DNA from: JBAXEO01 sp963789515
Lineage (GTDB): Bacteria; Actinomycetota; Coriobacteriia; Anaerosomatales; JAAXUF01
DNA: 64,000 nt
Assembly (NCBI GenBank): GCA_963789515.1
Contig: CAWBKW010000002.1
Coordinates: forward strand, 930,001 to 994,000
Direction: 5' to 3'
Made by a program: the position numbers and the translations under genes. The notes under the pieces were generated by a model. That model ran no database searches. It saw nothing but the letters and a program-made list of their open reading frames with translations, and was not told the origin of the DNA. Positions 1 to 10,402 of this stretch are shown one piece after another. The stretch's first letter is position 1. Each line of letters starts with the position of its first letter.

Positions 1-354
1 GGCCTTCTTCGCGGCTTCAGCGTCGGCAGCGGCCTTCTCGGCAGCCGCCGCGTCGGCGGCGACCTTGGCGACAGCCTTCTTGGACTGCTTGGTCTCCTCG
101 GCAGGTATCTCCTTCTCGCCGCGGGCGATGGCGATGATCTTGCCGGCAGCCTCGGTGGGCTGTGCCCCCTTCGCGATCCAGGCGTCGACCTTCTCGAGGT
201 CGATCTCGACAAACGACGGGGTCACGCGAGGATTGTAGCGGCCCACGATCTCGATGAATCGGCCGTCACGGCGCGCGCGCCCGTCAGCAACAACAACACG
301 GTAGTACGGCGCCTTCTTGGCACCGTGGCGCGCCAGACGAATCTTGACTGCCAA
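1..354 (-). CDS. rpsP: 30S ribosomal protein S16, runs off the left edge
   Basis: Small-subunit ribosomal protein. The reading frame starts with a TTG codon (MAVKIRLARHGAKKAPYYRV), chosen because GGAGGTG lies just upstream and the S16 family begins exactly there. The conserved FIEIVGRYNP block follows. After about residue 77, where most S16 proteins stop, the frame continues as an Ala/Lys/Glu-rich tail (repeats of the KAAADAEAAKKA kind) up to the window edge, so the C-terminus is not seen. Long Ala/Lys tails on S16 are known in Actinobacteria. The gene lies downstream of ffh, as is common, with 157 bases between the two. Identification is firm; the length of the tail is unknown. Confidence 0.95.
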   Translation of the reverse strand, partial: MAVKIRLARHGAKKAPYYRVVVADGRARRDGRFIEIVGRYNPRVTPSFVEIDLEKVDAWIAKGAQPTEAAGKIIAIARGEKEIPAEETKQSKKAVAKVAADAAAAEKAAADAEAAKKA

Positions 355-511
355 CAGGTTCACCTCCGGTCAAGGCGGCCGCCGGTGCGGCCGCACTACA
401 AAGCAAGCAAAGCGGTTGCATATTCTACGACAGTAGTCGGGTCGGGTCAAAGACACGCCTCCGGGCGTCGCGCGCCCACTTCAACCCCATCACACCCGAA
501 CACCTCGGAAC

Positions 512-1852
512 TCAGAACCCGCCGGGCATCCCGGGCATCCGCATACGCCGCTTGCCCTTCCCCGTCTGCCCCTGGAACTGCTTCATGAGCTTCCTGGTCT
601 CGGCGAACTGCTTCAGCAGCTGGTTCACGTCGTAGACCTGCACTCCGGCCCCGCGAGCGATGCGCTCGCGCCGCGAGCCGTTGATGATCTTGGGCTGCGC
701 ACGCTCCTGAGACGACATCGAGAAGATGATCGCCTCGATCTTGTCCAGAGCGCCCTCGTCGACATCGCCCTCGGCTCCTTTGAGCTTACCCATGCCGGGA
801 AGCGACTTCAGGATGCTCCCGAGCCCGCCCATCTTGCGCACTTGGACGATCTGGGAGAGGAAATCGTCGAACGTGAAGTCCGCACGCTTCATGCGCTCCG
901 CGGTCTCGGCGTCCATCTCGGCCGCGCCGACCTCCTGCGCCTTCTCGATGAGGCTGACGACGTCGCCCATGCCGAGGATCCGCTTGGCCATCCGGTCCGG
1001 GTAGAACAGCTCGAGCGCGTCGGGCTTCTCGCCGAAGCTGGCGAACTTGATCGGCTTGCCGGTGACCTGACGGATCGAGAGCGCCGCCCCACCTCGCGCG
1101 TCACCGTCGAGCTTGCTCATGATGACGCCGTCGAAGTTGACCTTCTCGGCGAAGGCTGCTGCGACGTTGACGGCGTCCTGGCCCGTCATGGCGTCGACGA
1201 CCATGAGTATCTGGTCGGGTTTGACCGCGTCACGGATCGCCGCCGCTTCTGACATCATCTCCTCGTCGACGTGAAGCCGCCCGGCCGTGTCGACGATCAC
1301 GAAGTCACGCAGCGTGTCGACGGCGTGGCGCACGCCGGCCTTGGCAATGGCGACCACGTCGGTGCCCTCGCCTCGGTACACGGGAATGTCGAGTTCCTTG
1401 CCGAGCGACTCCAGCTGGTCGATGGCCGCGGGGCGGTAGACGTCGCAGGCGACCATCAGCGGGCGCTTGCCCTGCTTGCGCATCAGATTGGCGAGCTTGG
1501 CCGTCGCCGTGGTCTTGCCTGAGCCCTGAAGGCCGACCAGCATGACGACGTTGGGAATCCGTCCTGACAGCACCAACTGGGAGCCCGCGCCGCCCAGAAG
1601 GTCCGTCAGCTCGTCCAGGACTATCTTGATGACCTGCTGGCCGGGTGTGAGTGACTTCATCACATCCGAGCCAACGGCACGTTCTCGGACTTTGGCCACG
1701 AACTCCTTGACGACCTTGTAGTTCACGTCGGCTTCGAGGAGCGCCATCCTGATCTCGCGCATGGCGGCGTCGACATCGGCCTCGGTGAGCAGGCCCTTCC
1801 CCGTCAATCCCGAGAAGATCGCCTGAAGCCTGTCGGAGAGGTTCTGAAACAT
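512..1852 (-). CDS. ffh: signal recognition particle protein Ffh
   Basis: SRP54-type GTPase that binds signal peptides on ribosomes and delivers them to FtsY at the membrane. 446 aa if started at MFQNLSDRLQAIF, the usual Ffh N-terminus; an ATG two codons upstream has a similar AAAGG site. Domains in order: N domain (1-90), G domain with GLQGSGKTTATAKLA, DVYRPAAIDQL, DTAGRLH and TKLDGDARGG, then the M domain ending in the methionine-rich RRMRMPGMPGGF that grips signal peptides. The frame is intact. It lies downstream of ftsY and lepB, so both SRP GTPases and the signal peptidase share one stretch of DNA. Confidence 0.97.
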   Translation of the reverse strand: MFQNLSDRLQAIFSGLTGKGLLTEADVDAAMREIRMALLEADVNYKVVKEFVAKVRERAVGSDVMKSLTPGQQVIKIVLDELTDLLGGAGSQLVLSGRIPNVVMLVGLQGSGKTTATAKLANLMRKQGKRPLMVACDVYRPAAIDQLESLGKELDIPVYRGEGTDVVAIAKAGVRHAVDTLRDFVIVDTAGRLHVDEEMMSEAAAIRDAVKPDQILMVVDAMTGQDAVNVAAAFAEKVNFDGVIMSKLDGDARGGAALSIRQVTGKPIKFASFGEKPDALELFYPDRMAKRILGMGDVVSLIEKAQEVGAAEMDAETAERMKRADFTFDDFLSQIVQVRKMGGLGSILKSLPGMGKLKGAEGDVDEGALDKIEAIIFSMSSQERAQPKIINGSRRERIARGAGVQVYDVNQLLKQFAETRKLMKQFQGQTGKGKRRMRMPGMPGGF

Positions 1853-1931
1853 GTGCATCGGACCTTTCGGAATCAGTGGATGCCGCGTGGGCACCACGGT
1901 AGACAGCCTTGTCACGTAGCGTCAAATGCAC

Positions 1932-2504
1932 TCAGCGCACGATACGCGCTCGCTGGAAGGGCGCAAACACCGCGACCACGATCCCCTTGACGCCGCTCAC
2001 GGGGACGGTCCCTATGTAGCGGCTGTCTTCGGACAGGGGACGATTGTCCCCCATGACGTAGATCTCACCCGGCGGGACCGTGACCGCCGGCGTGGTTACC
2101 GTATGTCCGGGAACGACCTTCTGGCCGCGGTCGGGCTCGCGCTCGCCGTCCACATAGGCAACATCGCCACGGACGTCCACGACATCACCGGGAAGCCCGA
2201 CCACCCGCTTGACCAGCTCGATCGGCACCCCCCCCTCATCGGCGACGAGCACGACCACATCTCCTCGAGCGAGGTCCCTCGCCCCTCGCGTGATAAGAAC
2301 ACGATCCTCGGTCCGCAACGTGGGAAGCATCGAGGGTCCGTCGATACGAACAGGCTGGAAGAAGACGAAGAACACGAGCACGATGGCTGCGAAGAGTGCA
2401 AGCAGCGGGATGAGGATGACTCTGGCGATCCGATCCCCGGACACGCGCGGTTCCCGCGGTCCCGGCGCCAACGTGGTGGGACCGATGTAGAGATCGTCAG
2501 ACAC
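1932..2504 (-). CDS. lepB: signal peptidase I
   Basis: Membrane serine protease that removes signal peptides from exported proteins. About 190 aa. One N-terminal membrane segment (ARVILIPLLALFAAIVLVFF), then the catalytic Ser in GPSMLPTL, the catalytic Lys in LVKRVVGLPGD and the MGDNRPLSEDSRYIG box, all in the correct order. Two GTG starts are possible: the one used here overlaps the ftsY stop by 8 bases, the other lies nine codons upstream inside ftsY. Neither has a strong ribosome-binding site, so translational coupling to ftsY is likely. Placement between ftsY and ffh ties targeting to signal-peptide removal. The frame is intact. Confidence 0.95.
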   Translation of the reverse strand: MSDDLYIGPTTLAPGPREPRVSGDRIARVILIPLLALFAAIVLVFFVFFQPVRIDGPSMLPTLRTEDRVLITRGARDLARGDVVVLVADEGGVPIELVKRVVGLPGDVVDVRGDVAYVDGEREPDRGQKVVPGHTVTTPAVTVPPGEIYVMGDNRPLSEDSRYIGTVPVSGVKGIVVAVFAPFQRARIVR

Positions 2505-3411
2505 CGGAAACCAGCGCGCGGGCGAAATCACGCGCTACGAACGGCTTCAGGTCGTCGATCGACTCACCCACCCCGATGCGCAGGATGGGAATCTGAAGCT
2601 CGCGCGCGATAGCCACCGCTATGCCGCCCTTCGCCGTACCGTCGAGCTTGGTCACGATGATGCCGTCGACGTCGAGTGCGCCACCGAACTCACGCGCCTG
2701 CACCAGTCCGTTCTGGCCGGTGGTCGCGTCAAGGACGAGCAGTGTCTTGACCGGAGGTTTGCTGCGGTTCTCCGTGACGCGCTTGACCTTCACGAGTTCG
2801 CGCATCAGATCGGCCGAGGTGTGGAGCCTCCCGGCCGTGTCGATGAGGGTGAGGTCCGCCGAGAGCTCCTCGGCGGTCACAACGGTGTCGAATGCGACGG
2901 CGGCGGGATCCGCCCCGCGTTCACGACGGACGACCGGGACATCCGCCCGCTCGGCCCACACGTCAAGCTGCTCACAGGCGGCTGCGCGGTAGGTATCCGC
3001 GGAGCCGAGCACCACTGTGCGACCAAGGGACTTCGCCTGCTTGGCGAGCTTGCCGACGGTTGTCGTCTTGCCGGCACCGTTGACTCCGACGACCAGAACG
3101 GTCACCGGCGAGACGGAGAGCAGATCCTCGGCGTCATCCGGAAACTCGGCAGCGATCTGCTCGGCGAGAGCATCCACGACCGCCGGAGCGTCCGGCAACG
3201 CCTGCTCGGCCGCCAGACGCCGAAGTCGGGTGACGATCTCGTTGGTCGCGGTGAATCCGATGTCCGCGCCGATGAGCGTGTCTTCCAGGTCGCTCCAGAA
3301 CTCCTCGTCGAGATCCGGTCCGCGCCGAAGGAGCACGTTGAGTTGGCCGCCGAGCCGCTCCCTGCTCCGGGAGAGGCCGTCCGAGAGTCGCCTAAACCAG
3401 GGCGTGCTCAT
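2497..3411 (-). CDS. ftsY: signal recognition particle receptor FtsY
   Basis: SRP receptor GTPase at the inner membrane; it docks Ffh-ribosome complexes. 304 aa, a short form without the long acidic A domain of E. coli. The start MSTPWFRRLSDGL has AGGTGG four bases upstream and lies 20 bases inside the 3' end of smc. GTPase motifs: GVNGAGKTTTVGKLA, DTYRAAACEQL, DTAGRLHTSADLM, TKLDGTAKGG, and a C-terminal GVGESIDDLKPF block. The overlaps with smc upstream and lepB downstream suggest a coupled operon. The frame is intact, unlike smc just before it. Confidence 0.97.
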   Translation of the reverse strand: MSTPWFRRLSDGLSRSRERLGGQLNVLLRRGPDLDEEFWSDLEDTLIGADIGFTATNEIVTRLRRLAAEQALPDAPAVVDALAEQIAAEFPDDAEDLLSVSPVTVLVVGVNGAGKTTTVGKLAKQAKSLGRTVVLGSADTYRAAACEQLDVWAERADVPVVRRERGADPAAVAFDTVVTAEELSADLTLIDTAGRLHTSADLMRELVKVKRVTENRSKPPVKTLLVLDATTGQNGLVQAREFGGALDVDGIIVTKLDGTAKGGIAVAIARELQIPILRIGVGESIDDLKPFVARDFARALVSGV

Positions 3412-6400
3412 CGGCCACCTTCGCGTCGGCCTGTGCTCGGTCGAGCTTCTGGCTGACGACCTTGGACACACCGTCAGCCTGCATTGATACACCGTACAGA
3501 ACGTCGGCCATCTCCATCGTGCGCCTCTGATGCGTGACCACGATGAACTGCGTCATCGAGCGCATCGAGTCGGCGAAGGCGACGAACCGACGCAGGTTGG
3601 TGTCGTCGAGCGCGGCTTCGACCTCGTCGAGGATGTAGAAGGGGCACGGCCGCGTGCGGTAGACGGCGAAGAGCAGCGCCAGCGCGGTGAGCGACTTCTC
3701 GCCTCCGGACATCAGGGTCATCTTGGAAAGCTTCTTGCCCCGCGGCTGCGCGATGACCTCGACACCGGTCAGGTCCGGATCGTCGGGATCGGTGAGCTGC
3801 AGCTGCGCGGTTCCGCCGGGGAACAGCAGCGCGAAGACCTCCTGGAACGAGCGGTCCACCACTTCGAACGTCTCCATGAAGCGGTCGCGCATCTTGCGGT
3901 CGATCGCGGCGACCACCTTCTGGAGCGCTCGGCGGCTGCTGTCGAGGTCTTCGATCTGGGACACCATGAACTCGCGGCGGCTGCGCAGCGACTCGAACTC
4001 CTCCATGGCGATCGGATTGACCGGACCGAGGTTCGATATCTGCTTGCGCAACCGGTGCGCGCGGTCCTCGGTCACCGATCGGTTGTCGAGCTCGTCCGCC
4101 CCGAGCGCCGTCTCCAGCGGCATGCCGAGCTCCTCGACGATGCGACGCACGGCCTGATTGACCTGCACCTCGAGCTGGCCCTTCTCGACCCGCAGCTCGG
4201 TGGCCGACTCGCTCTTCTCATCGATCTCGCTCTGGACCTCTCGGACCGCGGCCTGAGCCGTCTGGATGGTCTCCCGCAGCGACTCGGAGTCCGCCTGCTC
4301 GAAGCGAGCGCGGTCCTTGAGCTTGTGAGCCCAGTGCTCCGCCCGCTCCTGCAGCACCACGTAGAGGTCGTGGACGGGTTGGATGCGCTGCCTGAGCAGC
4401 TCGAAGGCGATCTCGCTCTCGCGCGCGGAACGCACGGTTTCCTCGAGCTCGCGCAGCTCGGAGGTGATGGTGTTGACCTGTCGCTTGAGGTGGACCTCAC
4501 GCTCCGAGACGGTCGCGATCTCGACCTGGCAGGTACTCAATCGCTCCGAGACCGCGCTCTCCTCCCGGAAGCGCAGGTCTCGCTGTTCTCGTGAGACGAC
4601 GGCAGCCTCCTCGAGGCGCTCGAGCTCCGTCTCGCATGCAGCGATGCGATCCGTGAGCGCCGTGGCGGTCGGCCGGTCCTTGGCGGTACGCAGTCGGATG
4701 TCGGCGATGCGTTCCTCGACGCCCTCAGCTTCGGTGTCCAGCGAGCGCAGCTGCTGTTCGAGACGCCCGACCTCCTCGAGCATGGAGTCGTGCTCGCCGG
4801 TGAGCGCGGCGATCTTCTGCGAGAGTTCGAGCGCGTCTTGCTGCGCGGCGGCGAGCGCCTCCTCGGCGTCCATGAGGACGGACTCCGCGGCGCCGACCGC
4901 TGCGGTCAGGGCGCCCATGTCGTCGTGGAGCTCGTTGAGCCGGCGCTTGCGGGCCAGAACGCCCTCGGTGTCGCTGACCTGCGTGCCGAGCGTGAGCTTG
5001 CCGGTCGGCCACACCACCGCGCCGTCAGCGGTCGCGAAGCGCGCGCCGGTCTCGTCGGCCACCGAGAGTTCGAGCGCCTCGTCGATGCTGTCGACCACGA
5101 AGACGTCGCCGAGCAGCGCTTCGACCGCGGCCCGTACCGAGTCGTCGTAGCTGAGATCGTCGATGAGACGTCTGCCGGCGGCAGGCGTTCCCTTCAGCCG
5201 GGTGCGGGAACCCAGCAGCGGCACGAGCGACATCTCGCCGGCCGTGTGCGCCACGATCTGTGAGGCGATGCCGGAAGCGGACTCGAAGTCCTCGACAAGC
5301 AGCCCGAACAGGTCGGCTCCCAGGAGCCGCTCGACAAGGACCTCGTAGTGTTGCGGAGCGCGTATCGCCTCTGCGACGGGACCCACGAGTCCGGGCAGCG
5401 CCCGCTCCTGGGCCAGCGCCCACGCGAGCGCCGGCGAAGCGCTCTCGAACGCGCGGTCGACCTCCTCGAGACCGCGCGCCTCAGCACGGGCCTCCGTCAG
5501 CGCGTCGCGGAGTCCCTCGAGGTCGCGTCGGCGGGAGTCCAGCACGCGCACGCGCTTGTCGACATCGGAGTCGGCGGCCGCGATCTCTCGGCGCACGCGC
5601 GCGAGCTGCCCGGCGAGCGCCTCCAGTCGGGAGCGGCGTGCCGAGAGCGTGGACTGCGCCGCCTGGCGCTGCTCCTTGAGTTGCTCGGCACGCTGGCCGA
5701 GCAGCTCCTCTTCGAGCCGGAAGGCGGACAGCGCCTGCTCGGCCTTGGCGACCTCGGCGCGGTCGTCCTCGAGCAGCTTGCGGCTGCGGCGGATCTCGGC
5801 GTTGATGCGGGCGAGCTCGTCGTCGGCGGCCATGCGCGCCTTGCGAACGGCCTCGGCCTCTCGGCGCAACTCGTTGAGCTGCCCGTAGAGGGCCCTGCAG
5901 CCGCGCGTCGGTCTCGCCGCGGTCTTGCGAGAGCCGATCGAGTTCGCCGGTGCGGGTTGCCGAGCGGGTCTCGGACTGGTGCAGCTTCTGCCGCAGCTCA
6001 GAGAGCCGGCCGATGAGGTTCTTGCCCTTCTCCTCCAGCAGCAGCAGACCGGCGTCGAGGCGCTCGAGAATCGACTGCATGCGGCGGCGCTGCTCGGAGA
6101 GGTCGCCGACGAACAGGCCCTTCTCCTCGAGCAGCGACTGGAACTTGGCGAGCTCGCGTTCCTTCTCGGCGAGGCGGTAGCGCGACAGGTCGATGTCGGC
6201 GTCCGCCTCCTTCTCGCGCTTGGCGAGTTCGTCCCATACCGACTGCAGCCGCCTGAGGTCGTCGACGGCGAGCGTGAGTTCGAGGTCGCGCAGCTCGGTG
6301 ACGAGACCGGCGTGCTCCTGGGCCTTGGTGGCCTGGCGCTGGAGCGGTCGAAGCTGGCGGTCGATCTCGGTGGCGATGTCGCGCGCGCGCTCGAGGTGAG

Positions 6401-6955
6401 CGTCCATGTGCGTGAGCTTGCGCAGCGCGCGCTCCTTGCGCTTCTTGTGCTTGAGGACGCCCGCCGCCTCTTCGATGAGCGAGCGGCGGTCCTCGGGCCG
6501 CGAGTTCAGGACCTCGTCGAGGCGGCCCTGGCTGATGATCGAGTGCGTGTCGCGGCCCAGGCCCGAGTCGTGCAGCAGGTCCTGGATGTCCATCAGCCGC
6601 GCCGGCGCGTTGTTGATGAGGTACTCGCTCTCGCCGCTGCGGTACATGCGGCGCGTGATCGTGACCTCGGTGAACTCGAGCGGCAGCTGCCGTCGGAGTT
6701 GTCGAGCACGAGGTCGACCTCGGCCACGCCGACCGCCTGCCGCGCCGAGGAGCCGGCGAAGATGACGTCTTCCATCGCCTGGCCGCGCAGCGTCTTGGCG
6801 GACTGCTCGCCGAGGACCCAGAGCACGGCGTCGGAGATGTTGGACTTGCCCGAGCCGTTGGGGCCGACGACGACGGTCACGCCGGGCTCGAGCTCCATCG
6901 CGCTCTTGTCGGCGAAGGACTTGAACCCCTTGAGTATGAGCGACTTGAGGTGCAC
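3392..6955 (-). CDS. smc: chromosome segregation protein SMC (two frameshifts)
   Basis: Condensin ATPase. Total span is 1188 codons, normal for SMC. The N-terminal head (MHLKSLILKGFKSFADKSAM, Walker A GPNGSGKSN) is followed by a long coiled coil, a hinge near the middle (VGPVAEAIRAPQHYEVLVER), the returning coiled coil, and the signature LMSGGEKSLTALALLFAVYR with Walker B FYILDEVEAALDD. Two single-base lesions break the frame: near 6690, where DNSDG should run on into LPLEFT but a base is missing; and near 5893, where a GGGCCC tract has one base too many. Both halves are otherwise fully conserved, so sequencing error is the likely cause. Order rnc-smc-ftsY is widespread. Confidence 0.95.
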
Positions 6956-7013
6956 GGTCCCCCTCGGATGAACGTGTTGAGGCGGGGCGTCGAACGGCCC
7001 CGAAAAGCGTGAG

Positions 7014-7801
7014 TCAGTGTAGCACAGGGCACGCTCGGATCAGGTGCTCAGGAACCCTTCGGACGACGGGAGCGTCGCGCGCTTCGCGAGACTGCGCGAG
7101 GGCGGCCGCCGCAGCGGCAGCCTCGGCCTCCTTCTTGGTGCGGCCGCTGCCGCTGCCCATGGCCGCGCCGGCGACCTCGACCTCGACGGTGAAGGTGCGG
7201 GCGTGCGGAGGGCCGTCCTGCGAGACGAGCCGGTAGACGGGCGTCTCGCCGCGCGCCTGGAGCAGCTCCTGAAGCTCCGACTTGGGGTTCTCCAGTGACG
7301 CCGCGGCGTCCTCCGAGATCAGCGGACCCAGCGTGGCCAAGCACCCAGTCGCGTGCAGCATCGATGCCGGCGTCGAGGTAGAGCGCGGCGATGAGGCCTC
7401 GTAGACGTTCTCGAGCGCGCTCCTCAGTCCCCGCCCGCCGGTCCCGCGCTCGCTCTCTCCGACGACGATCGCATCGGCGAGCCCGAGCTCGGCCGCGACC
7501 CGGGCGAGTGCCGAGCGCGACACCACGGAGACCCGGATGCGCGTCATGCCGCCCTCGTCCATCGCGGGGAAACGACGATAGAGCTCCTCGGCGATCAGGA
7601 AGCCGAGGACCGAATCGCCGAGGAACTCGAGCCGCTCGTAGTAGGCGTCCGGATCGCGCTCCTCGACGGCCGAAGGGTGCGTAGAGCGCGGAGCGACGAG
7701 CTCCCTGTCCGCGAACGTCGTGCCCGAGAACCGTCTCGGCGAGCTCGCATGCGCCGTGCATTCTCGGCGGTGGAGCCCTCTGGCTTGCTGACGCGCGTCA
7801 T
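7014..7801 (-). CDS. rnc: ribonuclease III (several frameshifts)
   Basis: Double-stranded RNA endonuclease used in rRNA processing. Family landmarks appear in different frames along one collinear stretch: the catalytic signature ERLEFLGDSVLGFL (near 7630), GLADAIVVGESERGTGGRGL, LIAALYLDAGIDAARDWVLG (near 7360), and a C-terminal dsRNA-binding domain with NPKSELQELLQARG and GSGSGRTKKEAEAAAA. Lesions lie near 7725 (LGH/TFADREL), near 7398 (one base missing in GAGGCCTC) and near 7341 (one base extra in TTGGCCACG). The start at 7801, ten bases after the fabF stop, is the first ATG in a suitable place and is uncertain. Gene order fabF-rnc-smc is conserved in many bacteria. Confidence 0.88.
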
Positions 7802-7811
7802 CTTCGACGGC

Positions 7812-9045
7812 TCAGACGCGGGCGAAGATGAGCGTGGCGTTGTGCCCGCCGAAGCCGAACGAGTTGCTCATCGTGACCGCCAGGTCCGCCTTGCGGGCGA
7901 CGTTCGGCACGTAGTCCAGGTCGCATGCGGGATCCGGGTCGGTGAGGTTGATGGTCGGCGGGATGAGGCCGTTCTCCATCGCGAGCACGCAGACCGCGGC
8001 CTCGGCCGCGCCCGCGCCGCCGAGCATGTGGCCCATCATCGACTTGGTCGAGCTGACGGGCGGAACGCAGCCGCCGAAGACGCCTTGATGGCGTTGGTCT
8101 CGGCGATGTCGCCCGACGTCGGTCGAGGTGCCGTGCGCGTTGATGTAGTCGACGTCGCACGGCGCGAGACCCGCCTGCTCAGAGCGACCTGCATCGCGCG
8201 GATCGCGCCGCTGCCGTCCGGCGCCGGCGCGGTGATGTGGTACGCGTCGGCGGTGGCGCCGTAGCCGACGAGCTCGGCGCGAATGTGAGCGCCGCGAGCG
8301 ACGGCGTGGTCCCAGTCCTCGAGCACGAGGACCCCGCCGCCCTCGGCGATGACGAAGCCGTCGCGGCCCGAGTCCCACGGCCGCGACGCGCCTGCGGGGT
8401 CGTCGTTGCGCGTCGACAGCGCGCGCGCGGCCGCGAAGCCGGCGACGCCGAGCGGCGTGACGCCGGCGTCGAAGCCGCCGGCGACGATCACGTCGGCGTC
8501 GCCGCGGCGGATCGCCTCGGCGGCCTCGCCGATGGCGTGGGAGCCGGTCGCGCACGCGGAGACGGGCGCGTAGTTGATGCCCTTCAGGCCGTAGCGGATC
8601 GAGATCGTGCCCCGCTGCGAGGTCGACGATCATCATCGGCACGAGCAAGGGGCTGACACGGCTCGGCCCGCGCTCCAAGAGGAGCAGTGTCTGCTCCTCC
8701 ATCGAGTCCGATACCGCCGATTCCCGAGCCGACGATGCAGCCGGCGCGAGGGGCGAGTTCCTCGTCGATCTCCGTGAGTCCGGCGTCGCGCAGCGCCTCG
8801 TCGGCCGCGACCATCGCGAACTGCTGGAAGCGCGACATGCGCCGCGCTTCTTTGCGGTCGAGCACGCTGGCTCGGGTCGAAGTCCTTGACGTAGCCGGCG
8901 AACGTGGTCCGGTACTCGGACGCGTCGAAGTGCTCGATCGGGCGAGATGCCGCTGCGTCCGTTGGACAAGCGAGTCCCACATGGCCTCGGAGCCGACGCC
9001 CGTCGGCGTGACCACTCCGAGACCGGTGACCGCGACTCGTCTCAT
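7812..9045 (-). CDS. fabF: 3-oxoacyl-ACP synthase II FabF (many frameshifts)
   Basis: Elongating condensing enzyme of type II fatty acid synthesis. The start MRRVAVTGLGVVTPTGVG overlaps the stop of the preceding FabK-like gene (ATGA). Collinear motifs, spread over all three frames, include RMSRFQQFAMVAADEAL, the catalytic-Cys region SACATGSH (near 8550), DVDYINAHGTST, STKSMMGHMLGGAGAAEA and NSFGFGGHNATLIFARV at the end. At least eight single-base indels can be placed, for example an extra C in CTTGTCCAACGG (near 8967), an extra G in GCGGGGCACG (near 8622), and a missing base in GCTCTGAGCAGG (near 8180). Both insertions and deletions occur, typical of consensus error. Length after repair is about 410 aa, as expected. 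Confidence 0.9.
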
Positions 9046-10003
9046 GACGACTCCTCCTCGGCGGCGTGGTACTCGGCCACGAGCCGCGCCATGAGCTCGG
9101 CGACGGTCGGGATGTCGTGAACGTCGGCCGCTGCCGAGCCGGCGAACACGAGACCCTGCTCGACGTCCCCGCCTTGGGCCATCTCGAGCTCGTTGATGAT
9201 GCAGTACTCCTTGTGACACTGCCTTGAGGCAGGAGATGCACTCGCTTGATTGGCGGTAGTCCTCCGCTGCGTGCGCTCCCAGAACGGGTTCTTCAGCGCG
9301 CGGCCGGGCAGCCCGACGGGGCTCTTGACGAGCACGACCTCGTCCGGGGTCGCGTCGACGTACATCTGCTTGAACGCCTGCGGTGCCGAGGACTCGACCG
9401 TGGCGGCGAAGCGCGTACCCATCTGCACGCCCGCGGCGCCGAGCCTCGAGAACCTCCATGATGTCGCGCCCCGTGGTCACGCCGCCGGCGCCGATGACCG
9501 GGATGCTCACCGCCGAGACGATCTCCGGCAGCAGGTCGCGCATCAACCGGTCCGTGCCGAGATGCCCGCCGGCCTCGAAGCCCTCGACGACCACCGCGGA
9601 GGCGCCGAACTTCTCGGAGAGCTTGGCGACGCGGGCGCTCCCGACGATCGGCACCATCGGGACGCCGGCCTCTCGGCACCAGGTGAAGACGTCGCGCGAG
9701 AAGCCGGCTCCGGCGATGACGAAGGTCGATGCCCTCGTCGAGCGCGGTCTGCACCAGTTCACGAAACGCCCGTATCGCGACCATGATGTTGACGCCGATG
9801 ACGCCGTCGGTCAGAGCCCGCGCCTTGCGGATCTCGTCGCGCAGTTCGTCGGGAGACAGGCCGCTGCCGGCGATGATGCCGATGCCGCCCGCTTCGGCGA
9901 CCGCGGCTGCCAGCGGCGACAGCGAGATGCGCACCGCCATGCCGCCCTGGATGATGGGCAGTCGGGCGGTACGGTTTCCGATCGTGAGCGTGGGCATTTC
10001 CAC
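9042..10003 (-). CDS. FabK-like / nitronate monooxygenase family flavoprotein (frameshifted)
   Basis: FMN-dependent TIM-barrel protein of the FabK/nitronate monooxygenase family. Seen: PIIQGGMAVRISL at the N-terminus, IAGSGLSPDELRDEIRKA, VVVEGFEAGGHLGTD, VIGAGGVTTGRD and MQMGTRFAATVESSA. It is a paralogue of the clearer FabK at 12085-13037. A Cys-rich segment (SECISCLK then QCHKEYCI, near 9220-9250) is absent from that paralogue. Start taken at GTG with AAAGG seven bases upstream; an ATG lies two codons inside. Frame lesions near 9725, 9445 and 9225. Its place between acpP and fabF implies a role in fatty acid metabolism, as a second enoyl-ACP reductase or an oxidase on acyl substrates; the function is not settled by sequence. 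Confidence 0.8.
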
Positions 10004-10043
10004 GGGCGGACCTTTCGGGGTCACGGGGTCGCGGTGAACGCGA

Positions 10044-10077
10044 CCACACCCGGCGGCCGACTGCGACCGCCGGGTGG
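10044..10077 (-). terminator. GC-rich hairpin after acpP
   Basis: CCCGGCGG (10049-10056) pairs with CCGCCGGG (10067-10074), an 8-bp perfect GC stem with a 10-base loop, just downstream of the acpP stop. There is no T-run, so it may be a weak attenuator or an mRNA 3' stabiliser that raises acpP over the genes that follow, rather than a full terminator. Confidence 0.5.
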
Positions 10078-10092
10078 TTACGTATGTGGGGA

Positions 10093-10332
10093 CTAGCCGT
10101 TGGACTCGATGTAGTTGACGGCATCGCCAACGGTCTTGATGCTCTCGGCCTCCTCGTCGGGGATGGAGATCCCGAACTCCTCCTCAAGCGCCATGACGAG
10201 CTCGACGATGTCGAGCGAGTCGGCGCCGAGGTCGTCGACGAACGACGCGTCCTCGGTCACGTCGTCTTCCTCGACGTTGAGCTGTTCGACGATGACGGCC
10301 TTGACCTTCTCAAGAATCTCTTCGCGCTCCAT
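10093..10332 (-). CDS. acpP: acyl carrier protein
   Basis: Carries growing acyl chains on a phosphopantetheine arm. 79 aa, intact. The modified serine is in FVDDLGADSLDIVELVMALE, the invariant DSL motif. It is strongly acidic, as usual. The start MEREEILEKVKA is fixed by a near-perfect ribosome-binding site, AAGGAGGTGT, placed for the ATG and the strongest seen in this cluster; this fits the high protein demand for ACP. Flanked by fabG upstream and the FabK-like gene downstream, with a GC hairpin right after its stop. Confidence 0.97.
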   Translation of the reverse strand: MEREEILEKVKAVIVEQLNVEEDDVTEDASFVDDLGADSLDIVELVMALEEEFGISIPDEEAESIKTVGDAVNYIESNG

Positions 10333-10402
10333 GCAACACACCTCCTTCCGGGTGTCACGATCGGACTGTCTCGCAGGGCGAATCGTTCGCCCGGTAGCGA
10401 CT

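Noticed and set aside
5885..6700. Programmed frameshifting in smc
   Set aside because: No slippery heptamer with a downstream pseudoknot is evident, and dozens of unrelated genes in the same zone show similar one-base lesions.
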